DNA of 64,000 nt. Origin: CBDFHF01 sp965247565 (lineage in GTDB: Bacteria > Pseudomonadota > Gammaproteobacteria > Methylococcales > Methylomonadaceae). Both the position numbers and the translations under genes were made by a program. The DNA lies in contig CBDFHF010000003.1 of assembly GCA_965247565.1 (NCBI GenBank), positions 62,001-126,000 on the forward strand. Reading direction: 5' to 3'. Position 1 is the first letter of the stretch. Every line of letters begins with the position of its first letter. Below the pieces are notes generated by a model that ran no database searches, was not told the origin of the DNA, and saw only the letters and a program-made list of their open reading frames with translations. Positions 49,770-59,149 of this stretch are shown piece after piece.

Positions 49770-51721
49770 TTATTGTTTAGCTCGTTACGGTACCGAGCTA
49801 GCGCCCATAGTGGAAAGAATTTATCGTAACCATGGTATTTCAGATAAAACACTTTCGGAAAACCAGGCGCAGTAAAACACTTGTCGTTCCACACGCCATC
49901 AGCTTGCTGATTACGTAAAATAAAATCTATCCCGGCTTTAACTTCTGCGCTATTTGCTTCTCCTGCAGCCATCAACCCCAACACCGCCCAAGCGGTTTGG
50001 AAAGCGGTGCTGAAACGGTACTTACCCGTGTAACTAAGGTCATGATAACTGTAATTGTCCTCGCCCCAACCTCCATCTTCGCGCTGTACGCTTTTTAGAT
50101 AAGCCACAGCCTTACGATACATAGGATCGGTCTTCGGCACATCAGTTTGCTCTAATCCAAGTAATGCCGACCAAGTACCATACACATAATTGGTACCCCA
50201 GCGTCCAAACCAGGAGCCGTCCGCTTCTTGTTCGCTACGGATATATTCAATAGTCCGTTGCAAGGCCGGTTTATATTCAGGGTGATCTTTCGCTACCTTT
50301 GCCATCAACATTGCGCAGCGAGCGCTGACGTCAGTTGTTGGCGGGTCCAGCAATGCGCCGTGATCCGCAAAAGGGATTTCGTTTAAATAGTAATAGGTGT
50401 TATCGACATCAAACGCACCATAACCGCCATTTTTTGATTGCATGCCGACAATCCAGCGCGTCGCTCTGTGGATAGATTCATCCAATTCCGGCAAGTTGGA
50501 GTCGGCCATGGCAAAACCAACCACTGCTGTGTCATCAACATCAGGGTAATGGGGATTAGCAAATTGAAAAGCCCAACCACCACCCGCTAAGTCAGGTTTA
50601 GATATACGCCAGTCGCCCGGCTCATCAGAAAGTTGTACGCTTTTTAGCCAGTTATAAGCAAGTGTTAAACTGGCGCTATTGCCGACTTTATCAACTTCTT
50701 GCAATGCCAGTGCGGATAAACCGGTATCCCAAACAGGTGATAAACAAGGCTGGCAATACGCGTCATGCTCATTAATAACCAATAATTTATCGATAGCTTT
50801 GCGCGCCGTTACCACTAGCTCATGATCTTTTGGCATACCCAATAACAGCATGGCTTCGTAAGCATTAACCATAGCCGGAAAAATACCACCTAAACCATCT
50901 TCTCCATTTAAGCGTTCGATAAACCAACTTTTCGCCTTCTCGATGGCACGCTGATGCATTTTTTCGGGAATTAACGGCCGTGTTTTACGACCCAAGTAAT
51001 CCAAGCCCAAAAAGAATTTGTTCAATAAAGTTCGTTCTGGAAAATAATGTTGTTCTTCATCAGGATGGGTAATGAATAGCTCCAAGATACCGACTTTGTG
51101 CGGGTTTTTAGCCGTTGCCTTTAAGGTACACAAGATAAATAAAGGTACCATGACTGTTCTTGACCAATAAGAGACCTTGTCAAGGTGAAATGGGAACCAG
51201 TCCGGAAATAACATTATCTCCACAGGAATATAAGGCACGCCACGCCATGGCAACTGTTCAAAAATGGCCAGCGCAATACGCGTGAATACATTCGCTTTTG
51301 CAGCACCACCTTGGCTAAGAATATAGCTCCTTAGTTTGACCATATGCGGAGCATCGATAGAGTCGCCGGCCATCTTTAAAGCATAATAAACTTTGACACT
51401 GCCGCTGATGTCACCAGGACCGTTGGTAAATAGCGGATAACTACCGTCTTCAGACTGGCGAGATCTGAGGTAGTTGGCGATCTTTGCCTGGAGCTTCTCA
51501 TCAATATCATCAAGATAATGCATCATCATGATGTATTCAGCAGGAATGGTGCAATCGGCCTCTAATTCAAAAACCCAATAGCCTTCCTGGCTTTGCAAGC
51601 TTAATAATTTTTCTTGTGCTCTAGCAATGGCCTTGTTCAGGTCAAACGCATTTGAATGGATTGCCGTCGACGAACGGGGGGCATCATTCATATACATGTC
51701 ATTATTGGCATCAGTAAACAT
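49766..51721 (-). CDS. shc: Squalene-hopene cyclase
   Basis: Shc (HpnF) cyclises squalene to hopene and hopanol. The 651-residue protein has the catalytic DXDD motif in YPDVDDTAVVGFA (about residues 391-395), and several QW repeats (QSQEGYWVFEL, QSKNGGYGAFD, QEADGSWFGRWG, QREDGGWGED, QQADGVWND). AAGGAG sits 5 nt before the ATG, which fixes the start. It follows the squalene synthase gene after 9 nt and overlaps hpnG. Confidence 0.98.
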   Translation of the reverse strand: MFTDANNDMYMNDAPRSSTAIHSNAFDLNKAIARAQEKLLSLQSQEGYWVFELEADCTIPAEYIMMMHYLDDIDEKLQAKIANYLRSRQSEDGSYPLFTNGPGDISGSVKVYYALKMAGDSIDAPHMVKLRSYILSQGGAAKANVFTRIALAIFEQLPWRGVPYIPVEIMLFPDWFPFHLDKVSYWSRTVMVPLFILCTLKATAKNPHKVGILELFITHPDEEQHYFPERTLLNKFFLGLDYLGRKTRPLIPEKMHQRAIEKAKSWFIERLNGEDGLGGIFPAMVNAYEAMLLLGMPKDHELVVTARKAIDKLLVINEHDAYCQPCLSPVWDTGLSALALQEVDKVGNSASLTLAYNWLKSVQLSDEPGDWRISKPDLAGGGWAFQFANPHYPDVDDTAVVGFAMADSNLPELDESIHRATRWIVGMQSKNGGYGAFDVDNTYYYLNEIPFADHGALLDPPTTDVSARCAMLMAKVAKDHPEYKPALQRTIEYIRSEQEADGSWFGRWGTNYVYGTWSALLGLEQTDVPKTDPMYRKAVAYLKSVQREDGGWGEDNYSYHDLSYTGKYRFSTAFQTAWAVLGLMAAGEANSAEVKAGIDFILRNQQADGVWNDKCFTAPGFPKVFYLKYHGYDKFFPLWALARYRNELNNK

Positions 51722-51730
51722 GAGTGCTCC

Positions 51731-52831
51731 TTAAAGTTTTGAGATAACTTTTGGCGGTTGTTCTGAATAATACCAACCATGAGCTTTGAGCTCGTGACTG
51801 GTCATGTTAAAAAGTAGGGACAGCAATTTATTGCTTCGGCCTATTAACTTGGTAGCTAGGATGGTTTTTTTAACATTGCTGCGGCTGATTTTGACTTGCT
51901 CGGACTGAGTAAAATCCAAATTCTGCCTGATCTTCTTTAATGTTAAGACAGCCATCCCCAGCGCCCACAAACAAAAGTTGCGAATACCTACTTCGTGAGA
52001 AGGGATCAACTGCGTATATGTCAACGCATTTTGTAAGTGTCCGTGCGCTATGCTAATCAGGTGCTTTAAACCGCTTCTAAAATGCTCGTCGTTCGTCTCA
52101 GGGGTCAGATTTTTCAAATCATATCCAGTTTCCGTAAAGATATCCTGAGGCAACCAGCACACACCGCGCTGAGCATCATCCCAGATATCTTTTAATATGT
52201 TTGTCATTTGCAAACCCTGCCCGAAAGAGACTGACAATTTAAGTAACTCTTCTCTATGCTGGTTAATTTCAGATGAATAGTGACAAAATAGTTTGGCCAA
52301 CATTTCACCCACACAACCAGCAACGTGGTAACAATAGCGATCCAGGTCTGCGAGTGTCGCTAAACCGCTATGCAAATCTAGTGCTTGGTAAATAGGCATA
52401 CCTTGAGCCATCACTTCGACACAAGTAGCTAGCGCATCAATCTGGTCAGATTCGAATTTATGAGTTATCTGAATAACGCGGGGGATAACGTTAACTAAGG
52501 AGTGCTCTGCGGGGCTAGTTTGTTCGGAAAGTAACGGTGCCAAATCAAGCGCAAACAACTCTGAATTCGCACCGCTCTTTACAATGTTAATAAATTCAGA
52601 GCAGAAATATTTCTTTTGATTAGCCGACAGCGAAACTTCGTCTTCTATCGTGTCAACGATTCGGCATAACAAATAAGCATTGGCCACTGGACCATATAGT
52701 GACTCTGGCAATTGCGGAATTGTCAATGCAAAAGTCCTGGAGACGCCCTCAAGCAATATGGCTTGAAACTCATCATCAGATAACTTGCTGAGTGATTTTG
52801 GATTATCCAGAGAAATTTGAATTTCGCTCAT
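51731..52831 (-). CDS. sqs: Squalene synthase (farnesyl-diphosphate farnesyltransferase)
   Basis: The 366-residue trans-isoprenyl head-to-head synthase has both aspartate-rich motifs, DTIEDE at residues 60-65 and NILKDIWDDAQRG at about 215-225, plus GVSRTFALTIPQLP and YCYHVAGCVGEM. A single SQS-type enzyme here would make squalene from farnesyl diphosphate without the HpnC/HpnD/HpnE route used by many other bacteria. It is the first gene of the eight-gene hopanoid operon. A C-terminal membrane anchor is not evident. Confidence 0.92.
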   Translation of the reverse strand: MSEIQISLDNPKSLSKLSDDEFQAILLEGVSRTFALTIPQLPESLYGPVANAYLLCRIVDTIEDEVSLSANQKKYFCSEFINIVKSGANSELFALDLAPLLSEQTSPAEHSLVNVIPRVIQITHKFESDQIDALATCVEVMAQGMPIYQALDLHSGLATLADLDRYCYHVAGCVGEMLAKLFCHYSSEINQHREELLKLSVSFGQGLQMTNILKDIWDDAQRGVCWLPQDIFTETGYDLKNLTPETNDEHFRSGLKHLISIAHGHLQNALTYTQLIPSHEVGIRNFCLWALGMAVLTLKKIRQNLDFTQSEQVKISRSNVKKTILATKLIGRSNKLLSLLFNMTSHELKAHGWYYSEQPPKVISKL

Positions 52832-53300
52832 AGTGTTCGGGTATCGAGCCGCAAGCCTTCAATTAAAAAAGTGTGATACAGGCGGCAATAATAGACTGTT
52901 TGTTGGTATTTTGCAAAGCAATGTTGTTTTGTTGTCAATATGGCCAGTGGGAACGGTATACTTGGTAAATATTTAAAATAAAAACAGTTGGTTAAGTAAT
53001 TTTGTTGTACATAGGCAAATAGATACAAAAACTCAATTTTTATCACAGTTTATCAAGAAAATAATGTAAAAACTGGAGTCATTCTATAAAAGATAGTATT
53101 CTATCTGTAACGGTAAGCACTTGTATTGTAAAGCTGAGTTGTTAACCCATCGCATTGACACGAATGATACCGCACGATATTGGTACATCATGGTCGATAT
53201 GTTGCTTTATTACTACAATACTTATTGCCTGCATCACTATCGCAGTTTCAGGGTGGTTTCATAGACCATCGTTAGCTTATAATTTTTGGAGGATTTGCTC
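52832..53300. other. 469-bp divergent promoter region between sqs and hpnH
   Basis: This AT-rich region must hold the promoters of the hopanoid operon and of hpnH-mlaC-mlaA. I saw no island-type operator, strong hairpin or small gene. A TATAAT at 53278-53283 lies too close to the hpnH ribosome site to be its -10. Confidence 0.45.
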
Positions 53301-54422
53301 GTGGGAGTTCCTTTACGTCAACAACTGGCTGTAGGCAGCTATTTATTTAAACAAAAACTAAAAGGCACAAAAAAATATCCTTTAGTTTTAATGCTCGAGC
53401 CTCTTTTTCGTTGTAATTTAGCTTGTGCAGGCTGCGGTAAAATCGACTATCCCGATGATATCTTAGACAAACGTCTTTCGTTTGAAGAATGCATGCAGGC
53501 AGTCGATGAGTGCGGCGCGCCCATGGTATCCATCCCAGGTGGCGAACCTCTCATTCACAAAGAAATGCCGCAAATCGTTGAAGGCATTATCGCGAGAAAA
53601 AAATTCGTCTACTTATGTACCAACGCCCTGTTACTAAAAAAACGGATTGATGACTACAGGCCCTCGCCCTACCTAACCTTCTCTATTCATCTCGATGGCA
53701 TGCAAGAAAGACACGACACTTCTGTTTGTCAGGAAGGGGTTTTTGAGCGCGCTGTCGAAGCCATAAAACTGGCACTGGGAAAAGGTTTTAGAGTCACCAT
53801 CAACTGCACGCTGTTTCAAGGCGAAACACCTAAAGAAGTAGCAGAGTTCCTTGATTACGCGATGGAATTAGGTGTTGAAGGCGTTACCATTGCCCCTGGA
53901 TTCAGTTATGAACATGCGCCACAACAAGACGTATTTATCAAGGGCACGGATGTCAAAGAATTGTTCAGAGGCATATTCAAGATAGGTAAAGGCCGTAACT
54001 GGAAGTTAAATCATTCGTCGCTCTATCTTGATTTTCTCGCCGGAAATCAAAGCTATGACTGTACACCTTGGGGCAATCCTACCCGCAACGTCTTCGGCTG
54101 GCAAAAACCTTGCTATCTATTAGCAGACGAAGGCTATGCAAACAGTTTTCAGGAGTTGCTGGACGATACGCCTTGGCAAAAATATGGAACAGTAAACAAC
54201 CCCAAGTGCGCCAGCTGTATGGCTCACTGTGGCTATGAGGCAACTGCTGTCGAGGACATGCTTAAGAACCCACTAAAAGCACTCTGGACATCAATCAAAG
54301 GACCAAAAACTGAAGGAACCATGGCTCCAGAAAAAAATCCAATCTACGCGCGAGATGAAAAAGTGGCGTCGACCCTAGCCGGGATTCCAGTTCGGGTGGA
54401 AATTGCCGACAAAAACGCATAA
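53301..54422 (+). CDS. hpnH: Radical SAM adenosylhopane synthase HpnH
   Basis: HpnH joins the 5'-deoxyadenosyl group to hopene, giving adenosylhopane, the first step of C35 hopanoids. The 373-residue protein has the radical SAM cluster Cys38-x3-Cys42-x2-Cys45 (FRCNLACAGCGKID), the SIPGGEPLIH SAM segment and C-terminal cysteines in NPKCASCMAHCGYE. The start is the GTG at 53301, with GGAGG 8 nt upstream, giving the family-typical (M)GVPLRQQLAVGSYL; a TTG at 53286 is less likely. It is divergent from the sqs operon and followed by mlaC. Confidence 0.95.
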   Translation: MGVPLRQQLAVGSYLFKQKLKGTKKYPLVLMLEPLFRCNLACAGCGKIDYPDDILDKRLSFEECMQAVDECGAPMVSIPGGEPLIHKEMPQIVEGIIARKKFVYLCTNALLLKKRIDDYRPSPYLTFSIHLDGMQERHDTSVCQEGVFERAVEAIKLALGKGFRVTINCTLFQGETPKEVAEFLDYAMELGVEGVTIAPGFSYEHAPQQDVFIKGTDVKELFRGIFKIGKGRNWKLNHSSLYLDFLAGNQSYDCTPWGNPTRNVFGWQKPCYLLADEGYANSFQELLDDTPWQKYGTVNNPKCASCMAHCGYEATAVEDMLKNPLKALWTSIKGPKTEGTMAPEKNPIYARDEKVASTLAGIPVRVEIADKNA

Positions 54423-54517
54423 CCACTGGGCTTTAATCAAGCCAAGTCTCGATTTCTATTGTTAACAACTTGATAAAACATGTATCGTATCGAATTTTTC
54501 ACTAGGGCTTATCGGCT

Positions 54518-55135
54518 ATGATCTCTAAAAATATAAAATCATTATTTGTTTTTATGTTGTTTTTACTCGCAGCACCCCAGATTCTTGCTGCTGGTGAAAC
54601 TGGCTCAGCAGCCAAACAAGTAGTAGAAAAGTTTCAGGCAGAACTGATTAATGTCATGAAAAATGGCAAAAAACTGGGTTATACCGGGCGATACGAAAAG
54701 CTTTTCAATTCCGTATCTACCAGCCATGACTTGACTAAAATGGCCCGAGTCATTGTAGGTAAAGAGTGGGAAAAGCTCTCTGAAGAACAACAGAAAAAAC
54801 TGGTCGACACTATTAATCGGTGGAGCGTTGCTGAATACGCACATAATTTTAAGGATTATACCGGCGAGTCGTTTGTATTTGATTCTGAAGAGGAAACGCC
54901 GCGGGGTGGTGTTGTTGTACATTCCCATCTGGTTATACCTGACGAAAAAGAAGTAAAGTTTGACTATATGCTAAAAGGAACTGCGGATACTTGGCGAATT
55001 ATTGACATTATAGCCAATGGTGTTAGTAACCTGGCCTTAAGAAGATCTGAATACACCTCGATTTTACAAAACGAGGGCTTTGATGCTTTAATAACAAAAA
55101 TCAACGGAAAGATTGAAAATTATTCAAAGCAATAG
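54518..55135 (+). CDS. hpnM: MlaC/HpnM-type periplasmic lipid-binding protein
   Basis: The 205-residue protein has a signal peptide (MISKNIKSLFVFMLFLLAAPQILA) and the toluene-tolerance Ttg2D/MlaC fold (FNSVSTSHDLTKMARVIVGKEWEKLSEEQQKKLVDT, WRIIDIIANGVSNLALRRSEY, each family-typical). MlaC ferries phospholipids between membranes; the hopanoid-cluster version is called HpnM. Its position after hpnH and before mlaA fits hopanoid or phospholipid traffic to the outer membrane. Whether it is general MlaC or HpnM cannot be told from sequence alone. Confidence 0.85.
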   Translation: MISKNIKSLFVFMLFLLAAPQILAAGETGSAAKQVVEKFQAELINVMKNGKKLGYTGRYEKLFNSVSTSHDLTKMARVIVGKEWEKLSEEQQKKLVDTINRWSVAEYAHNFKDYTGESFVFDSEEETPRGGVVVHSHLVIPDEKEVKFDYMLKGTADTWRIIDIIANGVSNLALRRSEYTSILQNEGFDALITKINGKIENYSKQ

Positions 55136-55144
55136 GCTAGTTTT

Positions 55145-56065
55145 ATGTCAGATTTTAAACCGCATGCCTGCGGCAATAATGCCGAGGTTAAAAAGATATT
55201 ATCAACCGCAATTTTAACAGTTGCTATTACCCTAGGCGGCTGCGCAACAACGGATCAAGTTAAACAGGATGCCGTTGCGACCAAAGTGGATCCGTACGAA
55301 GGTATCAATAGAAAGATATATAGCTTCAACGATAGTGTTGACAGCTATGTAGCAAAACCTATTGCTGATGTATACAGATTTATAACACCCCAGTTTATGC
55401 AAACTGGGGTGTCAAATTTTTTTAATAATCTTAAAAATATCAATGTGGTTATTAATGACACATTACAGGCAAAATTTGGTCAAGCAGCACAGGATACCGG
55501 GCGATTGGCGCTTAACACCACATTAGGGCTGGGCGGCTTGTTTGATGTTGCCAAGCATGTTGGCTTTGAACAAAATGATGAAGACTTTGAACAAACGTTA
55601 GCGGTTTGGGGTGTCCCACAAGGGTCATATTTGGTATTGCCCTTTATGGGACCAACGACTGCTCGGGGAATACCTGGCTCTGTATTTGATACCGCCACCA
55701 ACCCAACTACTTACGTAGGTTGGCCAGTGCAATTAGTCTACATGCTCAACGCTAGAGCCAATGCTGAAGGCGCCTTAAAATTTATTGATGAAGCCGCATT
55801 GGACCCTTACGTTTTTACAAGAGAGTCATTCTTGCAATGGCGAAATAACTTGGCTACCGATGGCAAAACGGACGCATTATCTGACGTAGACAAGTGGGAT
55901 GAAGAAATAACCAACGACACTAACAGTAACGTTACTAAAACACCCAATGTCGCAAATGAAGGTATAGATAAGCAAGACCGAAAGCCGGAAGTGGTTAGTT
56001 CTGATCCGCAAAAAATCGAGTCCCAAAAAAATAAAAGCCAACTCACCCGAACCAAGAAACCTTAA
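55145..56065 (+). CDS. mlaA: MlaA (VacJ) outer-membrane lipoprotein
   Basis: The 306-residue protein has a lipobox (ITLGGCATTD) and the VacJ family body: DPYEGINRKIYSFNDSVDSY, FNNLKNINVVINDTLQAKF, LGLGGLFDVAKHVG, WGVPQGSYLVLPFMGPTTARG. MlaA sits in the inner leaflet of the outer membrane and removes mislocalised phospholipids. The last about 70 residues are a polar Asn/Lys-rich extension of low complexity. It starts 9 nt after hpnM and is convergent with apt. A short AACGCA/TGCGTT hairpin lies in the 29-bp gap. Confidence 0.93.
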   Translation: MSDFKPHACGNNAEVKKILSTAILTVAITLGGCATTDQVKQDAVATKVDPYEGINRKIYSFNDSVDSYVAKPIADVYRFITPQFMQTGVSNFFNNLKNINVVINDTLQAKFGQAAQDTGRLALNTTLGLGGLFDVAKHVGFEQNDEDFEQTLAVWGVPQGSYLVLPFMGPTTARGIPGSVFDTATNPTTYVGWPVQLVYMLNARANAEGALKFIDEAALDPYVFTRESFLQWRNNLATDGKTDALSDVDKWDEEITNDTNSNVTKTPNVANEGIDKQDRKPEVVSSDPQKIESQKNKSQLTRTKKP

Positions 56066-56078
56066 ATAACCTCATTAC

Positions 56079-56094
56079 AACGCAAGGATGCGTT
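56079..56094. terminator. Short hairpin between convergent mlaA and apt
   Basis: AACGCA-agga-TGCGTT, a 6-bp stem with a 4-nt loop in the 29-bp convergent gap, with only short T/A runs around. It may be a weak bidirectional terminator. Confidence 0.4.
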
Positions 56095-56610
56095 CTAAAA
56101 GTGCAACAAAGAATGCACACGATGATTTTCAAGCTGTTTTCTTCCTTGTAAAAAATCCAGCTCAACTACAAAAGCACAGGCTTCAACCGTAGCCCCTAGT
56201 TTTTCTACTAGTTCACAGCTTGCTTTAGCAGTTCCACCTGTTGCTAGTAAATCATCTATCAGCAATACTCGGTCGTTTTCGTTAAATGCATCAATGTGAA
56301 CTTCCAAAGCGGCTGACCCATACTCTAAATCATAAGCGACGCTCTGAACGTCATAAGGCAACTTTCCAGGCTTCCTCAACGGAATAAACGGTAGCCCCAG
56401 CTCCCAAGCAACTAAAGATCCAAAAATAAATCCTCGCGCTTCCATACCTGCAACTGCGGTAATGTTACCCCCCAAAAAAGGTTGCAATAACTGATGCACG
56501 GCCAATCTTAAGATGGCAGGATCTTTTACCAGCGGCGTTATATCTTTGAATATTATGCCTGGCTTAGGAAAATCAGGAATATCGCGAATTTTATTTCTTA
56601 GTCTATCCAC
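56095..56610 (-). CDS. apt: Adenine phosphoribosyltransferase
   Basis: Apt converts adenine and PRPP to AMP. The 171-residue protein has IRDIPDFPKPGIIFKDITPL, AGMEARGFIFGS, and the PRPP motif VLLIDDLLATGGTA. The nearby hopanoid operon includes HpnG, which releases adenine, so Apt could recycle it; this link is inference from proximity and biochemistry. Confidence 0.95.
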   Translation of the reverse strand: MDRLRNKIRDIPDFPKPGIIFKDITPLVKDPAILRLAVHQLLQPFLGGNITAVAGMEARGFIFGSLVAWELGLPFIPLRKPGKLPYDVQSVAYDLEYGSAALEVHIDAFNENDRVLLIDDLLATGGTAKASCELVEKLGATVEACAFVVELDFLQGRKQLENHRVHSLLHF

Positions 56611-56688
56611 TGCTAATAGCGCCTTAAATTGTCAAATCATGGTGTTAAAATGAAACCAACTCCAAGAAAAAATCTTGTAACAACCGGC

Positions 56689-57585
56689 TTAGTGATTCCT
56701 TTGGATAATATATAGCGACAAGTCTCGCAACAAATCTGCCTCTTGCCCAAAAACACTCAAGTTTTCCAACGCTAACTCATGCAACTCCTGCGCTTTTCGC
56801 TTTGCTCCAGCCATACCCAATAAGGATGGATAGGTCGGTTTATCATTATCTCTGTCTTTGCCCTGCGTCTTACCCAAGGTTGCTGTATCGCTTTCCTCAT
56901 CTAAAATGTCATCTTTTACTTGGAAAGATAAACCAATACATTTCGCGTAGTGATCCAACTTGTTGGCATTGGCCGGTTCTATATCCGCCTTTGCCAAAGT
57001 GGCCATATTGACGCTAGCCCGGATCAAAGCACCCGTTTTGTGAATGTGCATATTTTCCAGCTCTGGCAAAGATAATTTCGTACCAACCGATTCCAGATCA
57101 ATGGCCTGACCACCAACCATGCCCTGAGATCCGCTGGCTTTTGCTAAAGCAGTAATCATTTTTATACGACTTTCCGTACTCACGGCGATACTCGGATCGT
57201 TAGCTAAAAGCTCAAACGCCAAAGCCTGCAAAGCATCGCCTGTTAAAATAGCAGTCGCCTCATCGAATGCCACATGGCAGGTCGCTTTCCCGCGCCGCAG
57301 CTCATCATCGTCCATAGCAGGGAGATCATCGTGAATTAAAGAATAAACATGAATTAATTCGACAGCACAAGCCACACCATCAAGTGCATCAGGTGTAATT
57401 CCCAAGGCGTTTCCGGTTGCGTAAGTTAGCATTGGTCGCATTCGTTTGCCACCGTCTAAGACACAGTAGCGCATGGCCTCATGAAGCTTTTGCGGCAATT
57501 TATTTGTACTGGGTAATCGAGATTCTAAAGCTTGCTCTACTCGATTTTGACAAAAATCAAGATATTCTTTTAAGGTATTACTCAT
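56689..57585 (-). CDS. ispA: Farnesyl diphosphate synthase
   Basis: IspA builds farnesyl diphosphate from isopentenyl and dimethylallyl diphosphate, the direct substrate for squalene synthase. The 298-residue protein has the first Asp-rich motif DDLPAMDDDELRRG and second DDILDEESD, plus GGKRMRPML and GDALQALAFELL. The start is the ATG at 57585, which overlaps the end of xseB; an in-frame TTG at 57591 is less likely. The xseB-ispA pair is the common gammaproteobacterial order, but dxs, its usual third member, is in the hopanoid operon 14 kb away. Confidence 0.95.
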   Translation of the reverse strand: MSNTLKEYLDFCQNRVEQALESRLPSTNKLPQKLHEAMRYCVLDGGKRMRPMLTYATGNALGITPDALDGVACAVELIHVYSLIHDDLPAMDDDELRRGKATCHVAFDEATAILTGDALQALAFELLANDPSIAVSTESRIKMITALAKASGSQGMVGGQAIDLESVGTKLSLPELENMHIHKTGALIRASVNMATLAKADIEPANANKLDHYAKCIGLSFQVKDDILDEESDTATLGKTQGKDRDNDKPTYPSLLGMAGAKRKAQELHELALENLSVFGQEADLLRDLSLYIIQRNH

Positions 57586-57811
57586 CTGCAAAGGGCTCCA
57601 GGGTTTGAGTACCGTTTTTCTCTAATAAGATCTGAACCTTTTGATTGGCTTCTTGCAAAGCTTTTTGGCAGGTTCGAGTAAGGTTAACGCCACGCTCAAA
57701 AGACGCCAAAGAATCTTCCAAAGAAATATCGCCTTGTTCAAGTTGCGAAACTATTTGTTCTAATTCAGCTAAAGATTCTTCAAATGAAATTGCAATTTTT
57801 TTCTTCGACAT
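57578..57811 (-). CDS. xseB: Exodeoxyribonuclease VII small subunit
   Basis: The 77-residue XseB small subunit has the family pattern FEESLAELEQIVSQLEQGDISLEDSLASFERG (read in pieces: FEESLAELEQIVSQLEQG, then LEDSLASFERGV). It assembles with XseA for single-strand exonuclease activity. It overlaps ispA by 8 nt. Confidence 0.94.
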   Translation of the reverse strand: MSKKKIAISFEESLAELEQIVSQLEQGDISLEDSLASFERGVNLTRTCQKALQEANQKVQILLEKNGTQTLEPFADE

Positions 57812-57902
57812 GAAATGACATACTAAGTGTTTGTTAGCTACTAATCATGTAATCAGTTGCTACGCTCTCCAGAGAAGATAGAAACTTTCGGGCTAGTCAA
57901 CT

Positions 57903-59135
57903 CTAACCTGCAACCGCTTCGATTTGATCTAACTTAAACGCAGCATGTAGCGCTCTGACAGCAAGTTCAAGGTACTTCTCTTCCACTACAACAGATATCT
58001 TTATCTCAGAAGTTGAAATCATGCGAATATTGATGCCTTCTGTCGCTAAAGTCTTAAACATAGTACTCGCAATACCCGCGTGAGAACGCATACCCACACC
58101 AACAATCGAAACCTTAACAATGCCATCATCGCCAGTAACCGCTCTTGCACCCAGTTCAACACAGGTTTTTTCCAAAGACGCTTTAGCACGAATGTAATCA
58201 TTCCGATGTACCGTAAAAGTAAAATCAGTGGTCGCATCGTCAGCGATATTTTGAATGATCATGTCCACTTCGATGTTGGCATCCGCAATAGGACCAAGAA
58301 TTTTGTAGGCAACACCGGGCAAATCAGGCACGCCGGTGATAGTTAACTTTGCTTCGTCCCGATTAAAGGCGATGCCGGAAATTAAAGCACTTTCCATCGA
58401 TGATTCCTCGTAGGTAATGAGTGTGCCATTACCCTCTTTAAATGATGATAAGACGCGTAACGCGACATTATATTTGCCGGCAAACTCTACCGACCTGATC
58501 TGTAACACTTTTGAACCCAAGCTGGCCATTTCTAGCATTTCTTCAAAAGTGATGCGATCCAACCGTCGAGCCTTGGGCTCTATGCGCGGATCGGTGGTAT
58601 AGACACCATCAACATCCGTATAAATATGGCATTCATCAGCTTTTAATGCCGCTGCCAGCGCTACGCCGGTAGTATCGGAACCGCCGCGGCCCAGCGTGGT
58701 AATATTGCCTAGCTCGTCCACTCCCTGAAAACCGGCAACCACGACTACTTTACCTGCATCTAAATCTGCTTTGATAGGCGCATCGTCGATGTTCAGAATA
58801 CGCGCCTTGGTGTACGAATTATCGGTAAGAATCTTCACTTGGCCACCAGTATAAGAGCGCGCCTCGCAGCCCAGTTCTTTTAAGGCCATACACAACAAGG
58901 CAATAGTCACCTGCTCGCCGGTAGAGACCAACATGTCCAGCTCGCGACCATCAGGATGTGCCTGCACTTCTTTTGCCAAGGCGATCAAACGGTTGGTTTC
59001 TCCGCTCATTGCCGACAGCACCACCACAATTTGATTGCCCACGTCATGAGCTTTTTTCACTTTCTCGGCAACAGCTTTAATGCGCTCGACCGTACCGACC
59101 GACGTGCCGCCGAATTTATAGACGTATAATGCCAT
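57903..59135 (-). CDS. lysC: Aspartate kinase
   Basis: LysC phosphorylates aspartate, the first step to lysine, threonine and methionine. The 410-residue protein has the kinase start YVYKFGGTSVGTVER, TLGRGGSDTTGVALAAAL and two C-terminal ACT domains for feedback control. It lies 14 nt after alaS. In Pseudomonas the csrA/rsmA regulator normally follows lysC; here the next gene is xseB after 91 bp and no csrA is seen. Confidence 0.96.
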   Translation of the reverse strand: MALYVYKFGGTSVGTVERIKAVAEKVKKAHDVGNQIVVVLSAMSGETNRLIALAKEVQAHPDGRELDMLVSTGEQVTIALLCMALKELGCEARSYTGGQVKILTDNSYTKARILNIDDAPIKADLDAGKVVVVAGFQGVDELGNITTLGRGGSDTTGVALAAALKADECHIYTDVDGVYTTDPRIEPKARRLDRITFEEMLEMASLGSKVLQIRSVEFAGKYNVALRVLSSFKEGNGTLITYEESSMESALISGIAFNRDEAKLTITGVPDLPGVAYKILGPIADANIEVDMIIQNIADDATTDFTFTVHRNDYIRAKASLEKTCVELGARAVTGDDGIVKVSIVGVGMRSHAGIASTMFKTLATEGINIRMISTSEIKISVVVEEKYLELAVRALHAAFKLDQIEAVAG

Positions 59136-59149
59136 TCAATAAAATCCTC

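Noticed and set aside
50727..50742. A partial TCACCY-N4-RGGTGA match (TATCCC-AAAC-AGGTGA)
   Set aside because: It lies within shc coding sequence, has a poor left arm and no promoter follows.
53278..53283. TATAAT as the hpnH -10 element
   Set aside because: Transcription from it would start inside the GGAGG ribosome site of hpnH, and no good -35 lies at 16-18 bp.
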